Shown here piece by piece: positions 45,741 to 59,096 of a stretch of DNA of 64,000 bases. A model generated the notes under the pieces. The model had not been told where the DNA came from and ran no database searches. It saw only the letters and a list, made by a program, of their open reading frames with translations. Made by a program: the position numbers and the translations under genes. The first letter of the stretch is position 1, and every line of letters starts with the position of its first letter. The stretch covers positions 1-64,000 of the forward strand of contig JAMCCL010000058.1 of NCBI GenBank assembly GCA_024516035.1, given 5' to 3'. Origin of the DNA: Bactericera cockerelli (Eukaryota > Arthropoda > Insecta > Hemiptera > Triozidae).

Positions 45741-48580
45741 CGTCTACATCTGCCTGCATTCAGGCAATTTATTTCAAAAAGCGGCACATCAACAAAACGA
45801 TCACAACTGAAATCCATTGCATGATAACACGCCACTAATTGATAGCAAATGTTCCGACATTATCTAACACGGAACAACAATCACAGAACAACAACAGCAA
45901 CAAGAATACACACTTCTTTTCTTTCTTTTTATGACTTTCTTCTTTAACCCGATGATAGCTCTACGCACAACTTTTAATTTTTGAGATTTTTTAAGCTTTG
46001 CCATTATTAACCACACTGAAAAGAACCATGTTAATATAATAAGTTTCATACGTTATGCTAAGTAAAACCATATAAAAACAGTTTGCGTCATCTCAATGAC
46101 GATAAGTTCAGCATCCGTGCATGGATCGTTAATTCATTCGTAGCAACCAAAATGAATTCTGCTAGTCTCTAGTCTCACAACGCCATTCAGGCTGGGTGAG
46201 GTTATTGTGTGTGGCTGGAAAGTTTGACGAGTGAAGAGTCGCCGTGGCGTTGTCAAAAAATTAATAATAATACAGCAAGATTGTTTGTTAGTTTCTATGT
46301 CCATGGAATTGGATACTATGAATAGATTGGCTGTAGGCACTTGACGAATAGGCTGTGTGGGTATCTATTGCGTCCAATGTTCATGGCGGTGGAAAGAAAG
46401 AAGCGGATGTGTTGCGACCATCAGCAATACATATACTTTTAATCTTATTCAGCTAATCTAAACGTATATTTTAGAGGTAAAATATTTCTTCGAGCTCACT
46501 ACTGAGAGGAAGCGTGCCTCTGATGCTCGAGCTATTGCCCCTTTGGATGGCCTGTGTATATTTTTTGTATCAGGAACTGATGCGAGCGAGAATCACTAGA
46601 AACGCGCCGAAGGGCAGAGCCAATCTTTTTTAGAAAAGATATCAACTCAGCTGCCCAAGGACCCAACATTTCAACTGAGAACGTAAGAAAGCTATAGTTG
46701 TCTTTTATCCTTGAGTATTTCAAGTGTTTTTTGCGTGCAGAGTTCTCAGAGGAAAATCCAGGTTCCTAATAAACTTACTTCAGCTAATCTTATAAACTTA
46801 TTCAGCTGAAGTTAATGAATCGTATCGGCTTCGTAAAACGGGACGGCCACAGTAAGACGTGAATGGGTCAAGTGCGATATTGTTTGCCAAAGAAGCGATT
46901 CTGATTGGAATGTAGCAAGAGCAACTTGTATAATTTTCAGATATCGATTATATGATTGTAGGATCTGGAATTCGGTGAGGCATTGCAGCACCTTTCCTTT
47001 ATTAAATATATCTTGCCTTCGAGATATTTTTAAACTGAGGAGGTAGGTACATGGGATTTGTTTTAGTTTTGAAAGATAAAATCGTTTTTTTCACTATTTT
47101 ACTGAAGTCAGTTTTTGTCACCGTGTTTACAACGTCATTTAGAACATGACAAGAATCCTTGGTTTATCAACGTAGAAAGTTGAAACCACAGAAATAACAC
47201 TACAGGTTTTTAACTATTGTACCTCAAATGTGTAGAATCATACCAGGTATTGTACGTTAAGTATTAATTTTGTGTAATTACTCATTACCTTAAGAATTGG
47301 TCACTTTCTATTGCTATAGCAAGAAACATTCATTGGATAATATATTATCTTATACTCTAGAGCTAGACAACTTAAACATCTTAATACAATCTAAGGAAAT
47401 TTGGATGAAGGATCATCGTGACCAGGCGCGACCGGTGCTAAGGAGCTGCGGATCTGCAGCATTCCTAGACAAAAAAAGAAAAAGAGAAGATTTTTCAGGG
47501 ACAGCTCGTACACAATGAAAATGATCACACATTTCTAGAATAATGCATAATTATTATGATTGACATGGTAAACAAACTCTTTAGACACTGAAAGAGCGAC
47601 TCTATAAATCCCATTTTAGTCCTGTTTATGTGACAGCACCCCCCAAAAAATTTCCCACGGCCCGCCTGATCGTAACGTTGGTCGGCTAAGATGCCGACAA
47701 ATCCTTGACAAGAAGTAAACTTAGTAAACTTTTACCCCGAGATCTGACCAGACCAGCGAGCAATATGATAGTTTTATCATGATTTTACGTGATTAAAAAA
47801 TCACAGATAGTATCGGAAATGTGCGTGACTATAAACAACACAATCCACGCTAATTTACTCACATCAAACCGGTGCGCCAGGCTTTGATCAGGAACATCTT
47901 GGAAATGTTCAGGATTGGTATAGATAGTATAGAACAACTGGTGTTATTTGAAGTTTCTCGGTTTCACTGAACAATTATGTTGGAAAGTTGATCTGATTTT
48001 TTTACTTTGATCTAATCGGGTTTGATACAGCTATATATTCGATTTTGGTTAATTTTTTGGTTCAATAGCTACTATTAACTCTAAGAATATCCCAATTACA
48101 AGAATTGAAGTCAAGTCTCCATAATCTGAGACTGGTGCTAAAGATTAAATATTCAGCAAACATCTTTTGAGATAAATGTCAAACGTGGAAAGAGAAGCTA
48201 TCAAGCTTCTGAGCTTCTGTAACAGAAAAACTACAGCAGTACATGATACCATCACAGAAAACTAAGGACAGAACCTATAATAAAATTGAATCCCACGGAC
48301 ACCGATAAGAGCATCAGATATTGAGTAGGTAGCGCTAACAAGTCATAGAGTTCATGCTACATGCAATTGCAACCAATATTGCATACATCGCATGATCGCA
48401 CAATTGCTAGTCGCGCACTGCATCGCCCTCAAGTGCCCATTTCAGATCAAGCGATATTCGACCTTATCGACCTGTTGAATCAGCGCTTAGTCAGTGGCTT
48501 TTCGCTTGCGGTTATTTGCGTGCGAGCAATTCCAGAAGTCTAACTAGCAGATGTGCATTGGAGATATGGTGTTGGAATTG
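45741..48580. other. Unassigned stretch
   Basis: No gene recognised. CAGGCTGGGTGAGGTTATTG at 46,188-46,207 is a short SINE C trace. A GC-richer patch with repeated TGCAATTGC words lies at 48,355-48,545; its nature is unknown. Confidence 0.4.
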
Positions 48581-48941
48581 TAAAATTGATTTCCTGATGT
48601 ACGCAAAGCAGAGGAAGAAAAATACGGGTGATTTGAAAAAGATAAAAAGACTACTCTTTATATTTAGAACCATGAAAGGAGCAGGGTCCAAGATCAGGGG
48701 ATACTCATTTCCTTTCAAATTGATCTAGCACAATTTCCAAATGGGAGGATAACTTCTAAAATTGATTTCCTGATGTACGCAAAACAGAGAAGGAAAAATA
48801 CTGGTGATTTTGAAAAAGATAAAAAGACTACTCTTTATATTTAGAACCATGAAAGGAGCAGGGTCCAACATTACGGGAGACTCATTTCCCTTTGAACTGA
48901 TCAAGCAGATCTAGCACAGTTTCCAAATGGGAGGATAACTT
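48581..48941 (+). repeat. Tandem duplication, 176-bp unit, two copies
   Basis: TAAAATTGATTTCCTGATGT starts copies at 48,581 and 48,757. Each ends with AATGGGAGGATAACTT, which is a piece of SINE B, so the duplication arose next to a SINE B insertion. Confidence 0.88.
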
Positions 48942-48990
48942 GTCATGTCCCGGCTGGGCTTCGAATACGCGAAGCCTGGATAACCAGATG
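48924..48990 (-). mobile_element. SINE family B fragment
   Basis: The plus strand reads GGATAACTTGTCATGTCCCG and GCTGGGCTTCGAATACGCGA, the reverse of the SINE B B-box region, decayed beyond it. Confidence 0.7.
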
Positions 48991-48994
48991 GTAA

Positions 48995-50870
48995 CATGAT
49001 ATATCCAGTAAATTAAACTTTTTCCTTTCTATGAGATATGAAATGTAAAAACATATTTGAAGACCAAAGTGACTCAAAAAATATGTTCATATATGTAATT
49101 ACTACTGTGGTCAATAATGTCATACATAAACTGCATACAACCTCAGACAGAACTGAATAATATATTATGTATATATATTCTTGTACCAGAATGTGCCAGT
49201 TGTATTGTATAGGTACTTAATGCAACATAATGTACATATTATAGTCAGTAGGCATGCACATTGCACAACATGCATATATTTTGTAAAGCAAATAGCATAC
49301 ACTGCGCATTCATGATGTATCAATTGTATCACAGATCGAGCTCCATCATGATGAACAATGTAGATAAAAAAATGTTACAAAATGTTATCAATATCAAAAA
49401 TGCTATCAATAATAATAATTATAACATAATCATTATACCTACTTCTTTTTACTATTGATCTTCTATATATATATTTTGATTAGGATGCGTGGTAAGTGCA
49501 TTAATGCATCATCAGGTACTTTGGATACAGGCGGGATAAAGTTCCTTGAATCACGTGACCTTTGACTTTAATCTTATAGAGAGAGAGAGAAGGATATACA
49601 TCCGCCACAGTCAGGTGGGTGAAACAGGTTCTGGCAAATAATCTAAGTGGAACTTGAGAGCCAGAAAACATCGGGATGTAAGCCAGCCTAGTTGAGAAAA
49701 GGGCGCTAATTACAGAACTCTGAACGTCCAGGTCCTGGGTTTCATTCCTGCCCAAGACAAATATTTCAATATATATGATTAAATATTTGTTCCCAAAATA
49801 TCTCGTTTTTATCTACCTTGTCTTTTTCCCACTGCCATTCCTGATTAATATGAAGTCACCACTTATTCGTTGGATAGAAGTGGTTCTCCACTTTTTTTTG
49901 AAAAGGGCAATTGAAAACTGGAAATTGACAAATATGATTTCATAAAAAGTGACAAATACGATTTCATAATTATTTTGCAACCGCTAGCTCCAGAATTTGA
50001 CACCAGAATACCCATTATATCGGCACGTTTTATTACCAGCAATAGAAACGAACCGTGGACTCCAATATAAAAGTTAATCTGGACTTAACAACAGTCTAAA
50101 TTTAATAGGAATCCAGGATCAAATTTCATTTTCTTTATTTAACTTCTTCTTTTTTGCTGGCGCGGCACTCATGATGTCATTATAATCATAGAGTTTTATA
50201 ACCATACTAATACATGATTTTTATTGAGTTCTGGAGTTTTGACAGGTTCAGTGAATTTTGGATGTTCATGTGTTGCTAGCAGTATTTTCTTGTTTACTCT
50301 GATGACTTCACAGGGGCCTACAAGAATGCTTGTGATGAAACTGATGACGCATTTCAGGTAGAATCAATTGAAAATTTGTAAAAACACGCAAAAGACAACA
50401 TATGAACAGACTATGAACAATATTAGATGTACAGTAGGTAATCGACAAGAATAGTGGGATAATGTGCGCCCTTTTGTACCACCCAAAGAAGTCCTCTTTT
50501 TTATGCAATAACCAAAAAAAAAAAAAAATCGAATTGAAAATTCTAACGACCCGACTTCCTTCAAATCACTATTCACATAAAAAAGCCAGAATTTCACTCA
50601 TTTTGGATCGCTTAAAATAAAGCTTTTTTTTTAATAACTGCACATAAAAATATTTTTTTAGTGTGTAGAAAACGTTCACTCACCATTGATGAAAAAATAT
50701 TAATAATGAACATATAAAATAATAATAATAATATTTACTTGATGATGGTGATATAACTACCGCCAAGAGACGTAAACCTGAATGAACCCGTCTCTACTGA
50801 TTATAAGTCATTATCATAATTGGGTTCCATGTTCAAGGTTATGGGCTAAGCATATTCAATGAGTTGCCGG
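48995..50870. other. Unassigned, one doubtful SINE-like segment
   Basis: AT-rich. 49,700-49,755 (GGTCCTGGGTTTCATTCCTGC) is faintly B-box-like on the plus strand. No gene recognised. Confidence 0.35.
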
Positions 50871-50875
50871 CTATA

Positions 50876-50958
50876 TCGCCTCAGTGGTTCGTCTCCTGGT
50901 TTTGTCAGCTGGAGTCCCAGGGTTCGACTTGGGAACAGGGAGTTTATTATTATTATTG
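50876..50958 (+). mobile_element. tRNA-like SINE, unclassified
   Basis: CGCCTCAGTGGTTCGTCTCC (A box) and CAGGGTTCGACTTGGG (B box) lead directly to an (ATT)n tail at 50,944-50,958. No other copy in the window. Confidence 0.55.
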
Positions 50959-50959
50959 T

Positions 50960-53900
50960 TTTCAGTAGTCACCGTGGCCGTTTTCTGGTGTTAGTGTTCT
51001 AATTTTAAGTTTTTAAAAAAAAAACTCAACGAGAAAAATCACTTTGTTCCATTTTGCTTAGTAACTTTTTACCTTTACCTAATCACCTATTATCAAATAT
51101 TATCTAATCACTTGCATAAGGCAAACAATGGAAACGCAATCATTTCTGTTCAGAAATACCAGTACATACTGTAGTTAAATGATTACTACGTCAGGAAACA
51201 ACAATAATTTACAAAAAGGCTATATATTTTGCTTTACCAAGTGAATCATTAGCATCAGAGATTTTATTACCACGGCGGAGTCTTGTCATAAGAAACTTTA
51301 TTTTACTTTATAATTATTACCTTAAGACCAATTACTGATAGTAATTGAGCTATCCCTGTTACCAGTATTATGAACGTAATATTATGATGATTTTTTTTTT
51401 GGATTTTTTTTTGTTGTTAGATTTAACCATATTAGATCTGGTGACTAGAAAACTGTTATTGTTCATTATTTAATAGTTTTCATGTCTGGGTGGATATCAC
51501 AGGGGGTTAACACGTTAACAGTGGCGGCAATACTTGCTACACTAATAAAAAGAAAATATTGTGAGATTCAAAAAGTGTTAATGCATGGGACATACTACTT
51601 GTAACATACTCCTCGTGAGGCTTTGATGGTAAAGGTGTTTGCGTTCATTAAAAAAAAAGAAAAAAAAAAGGTAATATCATCTCTTCTAAACTAACGTTTG
51701 TAAGGTGCATTTTTATTTGCCGTAACTAATCAAATTAGCGATTTTATATGGAATGAACTTGATAAATCTTGCGGTTTTTTTTAGCACATACAGGCCGTTT
51801 TTCAAGATACAGAATACATTCTCGTACCTAGTATGTAATGTAGGATGAAGGGAATGTAATGTTTGTTTACTAGTTGCATTCCTGTGGCTAAAGTAATGCA
51901 ATGCTTGAATTCCTATGTACAGGTTATTGACCTCTTTGGAATGATAAGCGAATCAACAATCAACTAAACATTGATGTAGGTTTGGTAACATTCATTGACA
52001 AATAGCCTAGGTAATTAGCCATTTACATGAATAATTTGCAATATTACTCATTATTACTCAAAGTAATCATTTACAATTAGAGAGATGGATTTGAGAAGAA
52101 CAACAGATGATATAGGTACGGTACAATTTGTAGAATTTAAAAAAAATTACACTACAAACTTTTGAGGTTAGTAATAATTACTTCTTTTCATTTTAATTAT
52201 TCTTTTATTTTTAGTCACTGATTTGTTATACAAAAATAGAACTAAACCAAATTTGAATGAGCCCTTGGTAGCAAAAATTGTACATCACTTCCGATTTAGT
52301 GATTTCAAAAAACCTCAAAGAACCTAAGAAATTAATATTGCCATTGAAAAGCCCACTAACACCCACTATCGCTGAAATTCTGATGCACCAAATAGGACAG
52401 GGCAATAAAATAATGTAAATGAATCTCATTCAAAACAGTAAATGAATAAATCTGACAAACACCTACAGCTATATTATTTGTAAAGACCGAAAAGGATCAA
52501 GGGGCGGTTTTACAAAGTTTACGCACTGCGGAAAATCATAACTCTGAAAGCAACGAATGACTTTTCTGTTTATACTGATTAAAATACAGAGGTTAGTTGA
52601 TGACATGGATAATCAGAACTATTACCTGCTGATGAGAACAAATAAGCCCGAAACAGCTGTTCACTCTGTCCAGGTATGTTTTGATATTCATGTACATCTA
52701 GTACAATTTCTCACTTTTCTGTTCATACTGATTATACTTACAACTGACTAAGAAAGAAACATTGGAATTGGAACAGAATTTCATACAAATTGGTGTGTAG
52801 TATTTCACTATTATTCTAATTCCTGCAGTTCGTCACTAGAAAGGTTTTTATTCCGTACCTAGAGTTCTCAAAAAATCCTCCCTCTGTAAGCACTGTTTAG
52901 TTTGCAATTCTATAGACACCACTAACATTAATTTGCGTAAAGCATTGCCAGCTTTCCAGGTGTTTCTATTATAGAGCTTCAGTAATCAGTCATAAAATGA
53001 CATTATTTTGCTTTCAAAAGTATAGATTTACTTGAGCATAGACCTAGCATGAGCATATGAGCATGTTGTGGAATCGTGCCTGAAAGACTCCAAATGGTGT
53101 TCAATAGCTAATCCAAATAAAAGACTCATAGTAGTCTCAGGCCATGTTACTGAATGAGATCAATGAGACGACATCTTTGTGAGTTGGCTGTAAGTAGTCC
53201 TCAGAACATGTTCTGGAACAAGAGAACAGTATTTAGTGTCCATGTTCCAGTTGGAAATGACATGGCTCTAATGACTACCTCATCCCACGTCTGAACAGGA
53301 CTAGGCCATCAACAACCTGAAACATGTTTCATGTGGCCTTAAGAAGGATCAAGTAGGATTTGTGTTTCATTGAATGAGTCGACTTTCTTGAAGGGGATTT
53401 GAAGTAAGGAGCCTTCAGATAGAATTAAACATAAAAATATATTTAATTGAAAAAGTTGACTTCTTGGATGGATACTGACAAAGTTGGAAGGAGATTGAAC
53501 CAATATTAAGGCTGTTGGATTTTATGATCCATTAAACAATGATGACATTTTAATCTGTTAACTTAATGAAGACATGAAATAATTAAATGAGAGAGAAGAA
53601 ATATCCATAAAGTTTAGAAATAAGGGATATTAAAAAGATAAAGGATAGTCAATATAATTTTATCCGCTTGATTTAAGATGATAACAAAGGACATTTCTTT
53701 ATCACTAGTAACATCTACGAGTATGTGTTTTATGAGCAATTCAAAATCTTAGTTTTAGCCATAGACATAGATCCACAACAAAAAATGTCTGAGTGGTATC
53801 TACCATATCCTTCGATTTGCCTTCCTACATAAGTGAAATGAGAACGATTTATTTTTAAAACATAGACTCTGAATTCTACAGAGCTCGTAGCTGACAGGTC

Positions 53901-55035
53901 TCACTAGTGCGAAAGAGCAGTCCGAAGTGTGAAAAGCTTACTACAACAGGATTTCAAATACATGTTTCATTAGTTTATTCTTCTGCCACTGCGCTTCAAC
54001 AAACACAAGAACATTTTCCTGGACTTCTCAGAGGCACTCTTTGTATCTACAATTCTACATATTAAATTTCGCCCACGATTGAAACAATACTCTCAAGCAT
54101 ACTCAATTTATCTCAAGTACCGGGTACTCTACTCTCTAGTACCTACTTCTATTCCTAATCTCTCATCTGTACGTGTTTAGGGTCAACTTTTCGCCACATC
54201 GATGTCTGATTTGGAACCTTAATCAGAGAGGATGTGCAAAAGAGGATGTTCAGTCCTGCAATGCAAACTATGTTCTGTGCTAACAACCATTCTTTTGAAA
54301 ATTGGTGCCCATTACAAGATATTGTTAGGACACCTTGCCCTGAAAGTGGACTCTTGGAAAATGATTTCAGTTGCTTCTTCCTTCTTCTTTTTCTTCTCTT
54401 CTTCCTTCTTCTTTTTTTCTCTTCTTCCTCTTTGAATTATCCTCCTTCTTTGTCTTTTTCATCTTCTACTCATTATAATGTGTTCCTACTGATCTATCTT
54501 CTTCTTCTTTTTTCCTTATTAAAATAACTACCAATGTACCGGAAAATTTACTCATATCATCTACTCTAGTTTTAGGATAAAATTTTTTCTCTTTCGGAGA
54601 TTTAATTGTCTAAATATCTTGGCCTGACTAAAACCCTGTATGAACCAAGCCTAGGCCTCCTAGAGATAGGGAATGCTCTTAATGTGTTCTCTGTCAGCCT
54701 ACATGATTATCTTGAAAGAAGGCGCACCAGACAGACCTTACTGTATTATGTATGTATGTACCTATAGCGCTGTATGAGACTACACTTCCAAGTACAGCAT
54801 TATACATTATACATACAGATATGAACTGAATACCTGATGCATACAAAATATAATGCACCACAGACGCAATGTCTTATGAACTTGAACATATCTTGCCTGC
54901 CTGTACCTGGATGAATACAATGCCTATATCACTTATGTATATGGCCTATATGCAAATGATTTAGACAATATATTTATCGATATATGAGATGCATTAAGCT
55001 GTATTGAACCAGACGGGACTAATTATGGACTACAA
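50960..55035. other. Unassigned AT-rich stretch with a CT tract
   Basis: No gene or named repeat that I can support. TTCTTCTTTTTC-type tract at 54,375-54,525 creates artefact frames. Confidence 0.45.
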
Positions 55036-55037
55036 TA

Positions 55038-55361
55038 CTAGATATTATTTCTCACAAAAACTGCAACACCAGAGTTCTTATTAATTTTTTGACATGTATG
55101 ATGAAATTGAAATCCCGGAATAGTAAAAGAATACGGAAGTATTTCATCATAGTATGTTTCCGAAAAAATAATAATATCTATATTATCTAAGTTTTTATTT
55201 ATATTTACCAGTAATTTATCCAGGTTTTGATTTAAACTTCGTATATTTGTATGTAATATTGTTAGACCTGTATATTCTAAAAAGTTTTTTAATTCATCGA
55301 TACTGGTGTTTGAATGTTCAGAATATATTATATTTTCTGGTATGTTATTTATTAAATCCAA
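55038..55361 (-). pseudogene. LINE ORF2 start: N-terminal half of endonuclease, cut
   Basis: These 107 codons begin at Met (55,361). LTILHTNIRSLNQNLDKL (33-50) carries the metal-binding Asn, IDIIIFSETYYDE (61-73) the catalytic Glu, and SGVAVFVRNNI (97-107) a core strand. A stop follows at once at 55,038-55,040, where unrelated sequence begins. The rest of the fold, from about 15 residues before CNCLKLEF, is found on the plus strand near 59,095. Confidence 0.85.
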
Positions 55362-55655
55362 TGTAAATATTTATGTATGGATTTATTATAATATACATAG
55401 GTAGGACTGGTATTATTATTGTTGTCTTGAAGATTCGCAGTTAAGTCAGTAATTAATGTAATGTAGATTTTGAGGGAAAAATGTACCACTGATATGTTGA
55501 AAAACAGAAAACGAATATTGAATTTTTTAGGCAAGATAAATAATTGGCATGATGTTAGTTGAAAAATAGTAAAATGATTTGAACAAGGAGAATTAAAATT
55601 TAATGAACGAGAAAGGAAAAAAAGAAAATATAAAAGAATAATGAATGAATAAAAC

Positions 55656-56360
55656 TTATAAATCAGCGGCAGTGGCAGAACTGTAGCTGTCACGAAACGG
55701 CGCTAGATCCTCCATGGTAGCAACGAAGATGGGAGAAGACAGCTCATCACGTCGAATGTACACCTTTCCATCGTAAGTCCAGGTCGCCTTTGCTTTCTCT
55801 TCTTTCACGCATTTCCTAGCCTCGTAGAATAACTTTTTGTTGGTAGGGGAGAGATGATCATTCACATATATTTTGTTTTCAGCCGAGAAGAGGAGATTTT
55901 TCACAGATTCTAAATTTTTGCAATTTAGTTTGGTTTTCTTTGCTTTAATGAGGAAGTCATTTCGCATCTGCCTGTTGGAAAATTTGACTACGATGGGCTG
56001 AATTAGGCCGGATGAGGTGGGGACACGGTGAGCAGCTTGAATATCTGTCTTGTAATCTATGGTGACTCCTATTTTCAGACCCATCTCGCATATTATATTT
56101 TGGACGGATTCATCTGGTCCCATAGGAATATTATTGATTTGGAGATTCGATCTTCGGGAATATTGTTCAAAATCATTCATACGTTTACTCAATTTCAAAT
56201 TTTCATCTTCCAACTTTTTTATTTTCATATCTTGTTCCTGAATCACTTTCTTGTACGCTTCATTTTCAGTTTTCACTATATTTTCAAATGATTTTGTTAA
56301 TCTTGATTCCAATTTTGCAATTTCTTCTGCCATAATAGTACGCATTTCAGTAAGAGTCAT
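55656..56360 (-). CDS. LINE ORF1 protein (coiled coil plus FP-C-like domain)
   Basis: ORF1 proteins of this type bind the element's RNA and act as nucleic-acid chaperones in the ribonucleoprotein particle. The 234-residue frame starts at the Met at 56,360. Residues ~10-65 form an E/K-rich heptad coiled coil, for trimerisation or similar. QYSRRSNLQINNIP (67-79) begins an RRM-like core with AHRVP (110-114) and PIVVKF (122-127). YVNDHLSPTNKKLFYEARK (165-183) and WTYDGKVYIRRD (194-205) match the pattern of the C-terminal domain found in LINE ORF1s and baculoviral FP proteins. It is intact, with no stop or shift. It lies ~295 bases upstream of the ORF2 start. Confidence 0.88.
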   Translation of the reverse strand: MTLTEMRTIMAEEIAKLESRLTKSFENIVKTENEAYKKVIQEQDMKIKKLEDENLKLSKRMNDFEQYSRRSNLQINNIPMGPDESVQNIICEMGLKIGVTIDYKTDIQAAHRVPTSSGLIQPIVVKFSNRQMRNDFLIKAKKTKLNCKNLESVKNLLFSAENKIYVNDHLSPTNKKLFYEARKCVKEEKAKATWTYDGKVYIRRDELSSPIFVATMEDLAPFRDSYSSATAADL

Positions 56361-56520
56361 GGTATTCAGAAATAAATTTAGAAAAATTTCAATTTGGACG
56401 GAGCAAACGAGTTTGATGTTACTCTTAGAACTATTAGTTGGCTAATTTGATCAAGGACATATTTGAACTCTTTAAAGAAGGCATCTTTAATGGAGTCATC
56501 ATCTCCCACCTAAATCCTCT

Positions 56521-59084
56521 AAAACTAAAGGGTCAGTAAAAAAATTACTCGAAAGTCAAGAATTGCAACCATGTAAAAATTGTGAGTTATGGTATTTTAA
56601 TTTTTTTGTAACTGGATGGAGGAAATAGCTTTGTCCAATAGGCTTTCAGTAATAGACTGAGGGAATACCTAAATGTAACTCATGACAATGATGATCATAC
56701 GGATAGTGGAACTACATATAAATTAGGAAATGCTGATGTTTTTTAAATTAAACTTATGTATTTATTATATTCAGAGAATGTTCAACATAATATGTAATTT
56801 TCAGAATATATATGTATGTAAGTACAGAATATTTTGAGAGTGAAAATTTTCACAATGATTCAGGGAGAGAGGACACAATGTTCAATTTATGTAGCTACTT
56901 ATTTAAATACAACGTATATTGTGTCTATTTGAATAAGAGGTATGCGTTTAAATAGAATCTGTTATTTGAATACAATTGTGTCGTTATTTAAATAGACTGT
57001 ATGTATTTATTTCCATGTACGTTTCATTGAGGATAATACCCCGGTATTTGTGACTTCCGGGCTTCAATTAGCCTGGCTTATGGGAGAGTTTCAGTTACTC
57101 TCCTACCATCAGGGTCTTGTTTATGATGATTGTCACATTGACAGATCGTTTATTGGTATCTTTATTGACTTGTTTAAAGGGCGTAGACAGTACTGGGTTT
57201 CAACTTAAACACAAAGACGAAGAGAGTAATGATGGTTGGGTAGCCCAATCCGAAGACCTTGTACTAAGTAATAAGTAGGAGTCATTTCTTGAGTTGCCAT
57301 TTCGCATAGTTTGCTTTCATAAACAGTTTTCCTAGGTGAAGAAGTTATGTTCTTTTATATTTTCCAGGCTATGGTATTTATTAATTAACTAGCGGGTTAC
57401 ACCCGCCATGGGCACAACAACTCTGTCTTCGACATTTCACCCTACACACAGATGAAACTAACATTGAGCATAAAGATAAAATCATTGTATAGAACTCCCT
57501 GATAATGGCTGACATCAGCAACAACCTCCCACTGAAATTATCGTCCATATTTCAGCAATAATCTTGTCAGAAATCCTGTTCTCGATGGAGAATAACCGTT
57601 CAACACGATTTGGGTGTATTTTGTTATCTATTTCATTTAAGTCATCATTAATATTGGTATGAAGACAGCAACCACTTTATTCAGTTTATCTTGTCCGATA
57701 GTGGACTAGTTATGTCTTACATGTACATTCTTACATGTATCCTAGTTTAGGTTAGCTGGTCGGCGTGATGGGACTCCCTCTTTCGAGCCGATATGCGACA
57801 GTCTAAATAAAACACTACTATACTTATTAGTCCCCAACTAGAGAGAGAACTCTTAGCGCTTGGGCCCAAATAATAAAACAGGATTAAATTTAAGATAAGC
57901 CATGCAGACCCTCTCTCAAGACAAAGTTTCAACCAATCACAGCGCGCTATATCCTAATTTGAGAGAGACTCTAGCGTATCTTAACTCTTAATCCTCATTT
58001 CTCATTTATAATTAAGCTATTAATATTTTTTCTTCAACCAGACTACTACTGTTCTGCTTCCTGTTATACTTCGTCAGTCAAACTGTTGGTCTACTCATTG
58101 AAAGTTTTTCAATCGAACCAGGTTGGCTTTTGAAAAAAAAATACCCCTATCAATTATTGTCATCCGAAAAATCCTTTATTAGTATTCATGAGCGAACTAT
58201 TTCTATGTTCATTCCTTTCAACAAGTCTTGGGCCTCTTGATATAGCGTCGAATGCTTTGACGCCCCTGTACCCTTGTGCCATTGAAGCCACGTGTGTCGT
58301 GTATGCATTTACAATGTAAGTGCATAGATTATTATACATATACTTAAAGTGTATAAATAAATTTAATTTTCTATATACATTACACAAATTATAACAATAT
58401 ATGTACGTATACATAATTTAATTTACCATTGTATCTATGTATTTAGGTAAGGGCTTTTCTGGCTCCTGGGCAAAAAACTACTTGGCTTGTGTCTTGAACT
58501 TGATATAAATCAGGATATACATTAGTATAGGTACTTAATGAGAAGCTGGCTTTACACATGCCTGTGTTTTAAATATCGAGTTAGAATACCGGCTGGATAG
58601 AAAATTTCATACCTGTTATTAATATCTTCTATTCGTTGTTTTATTTGTTTGTTTATTTATTTATTTTTCACCATACATCCTCCATGTTTGTATCCTCCAT
58701 GAATAAGGATGTTCATAAAGTACTATTTCTTTTCATTTGTTTACACACCTACGTATTGACCATGTGTGAATAGTTCTTCATTAATTCCTCCACTTCTATT
58801 TGTTATTTTATTATTGGTTATGTTATGACTAATATTAAGAGTGTGTGAATAGTTTTTCACTCTTTCTTTTAGTTCTTGTGTTTTAACTTCGTTATGTTAT
58901 GAGTTATGACTAATGCATGCTGACTACGGGAGTTGTTGGTGGATGAAACTTGTGTTGTGTGTATTATTTCTGGGAATATAGTTTCCAGTGTGTGTAGGCA
59001 GATTTGCTTTGGATGCACTGTTTCTAATGATCTTGTCTTCAATTATTTACAAAGAAGAGAATAGATTGTTTTGCATTTTTGCAA
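56521..59084. other. Unassigned; likely inside an inversion
   Basis: No gene recognised. If 55,036-59,085 is inverted, this was the original 5' flank of the LINE. It includes a Helitron-like end at 57,389. TTATTTAAATA-like words repeat at 56,895-57,010. Confidence 0.45.
57389..57450 (-). mobile_element. Helitron 3' end, remainder not resolved
   Basis: Minus strand: hairpin GGCGGGTGTAACCCGC then CTAG before TTAATT. It is nearly identical to the end at 21,782. I could not find the 5' TC end. Confidence 0.5.
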
Positions 59085-59096
59085 CTTCTATTCAAA

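Larger units (their letters stand above)
55036..56520 (-). mobile_element. LINE 5' part (ORF1 and half of endonuclease)
   Basis: Minus-strand LINE sequence holds a complete ORF1 and the start of ORF2, then stops abruptly at 55,036 inside the endonuclease domain. Losing the 3' side is not how LINEs normally truncate. The missing remainder lies in opposite orientation from about 59,085, starting at the corresponding point of the domain. The 5' limit is uncertain (about 56,450-56,520). Confidence 0.85.

Noticed and set aside
55352..55693. 113-codon minus frame between LINE ORF1 and ORF2
   Set aside because: Phe/Leu-rich, overlaps the end of ORF1 in another frame and the non-coding inter-ORF region.
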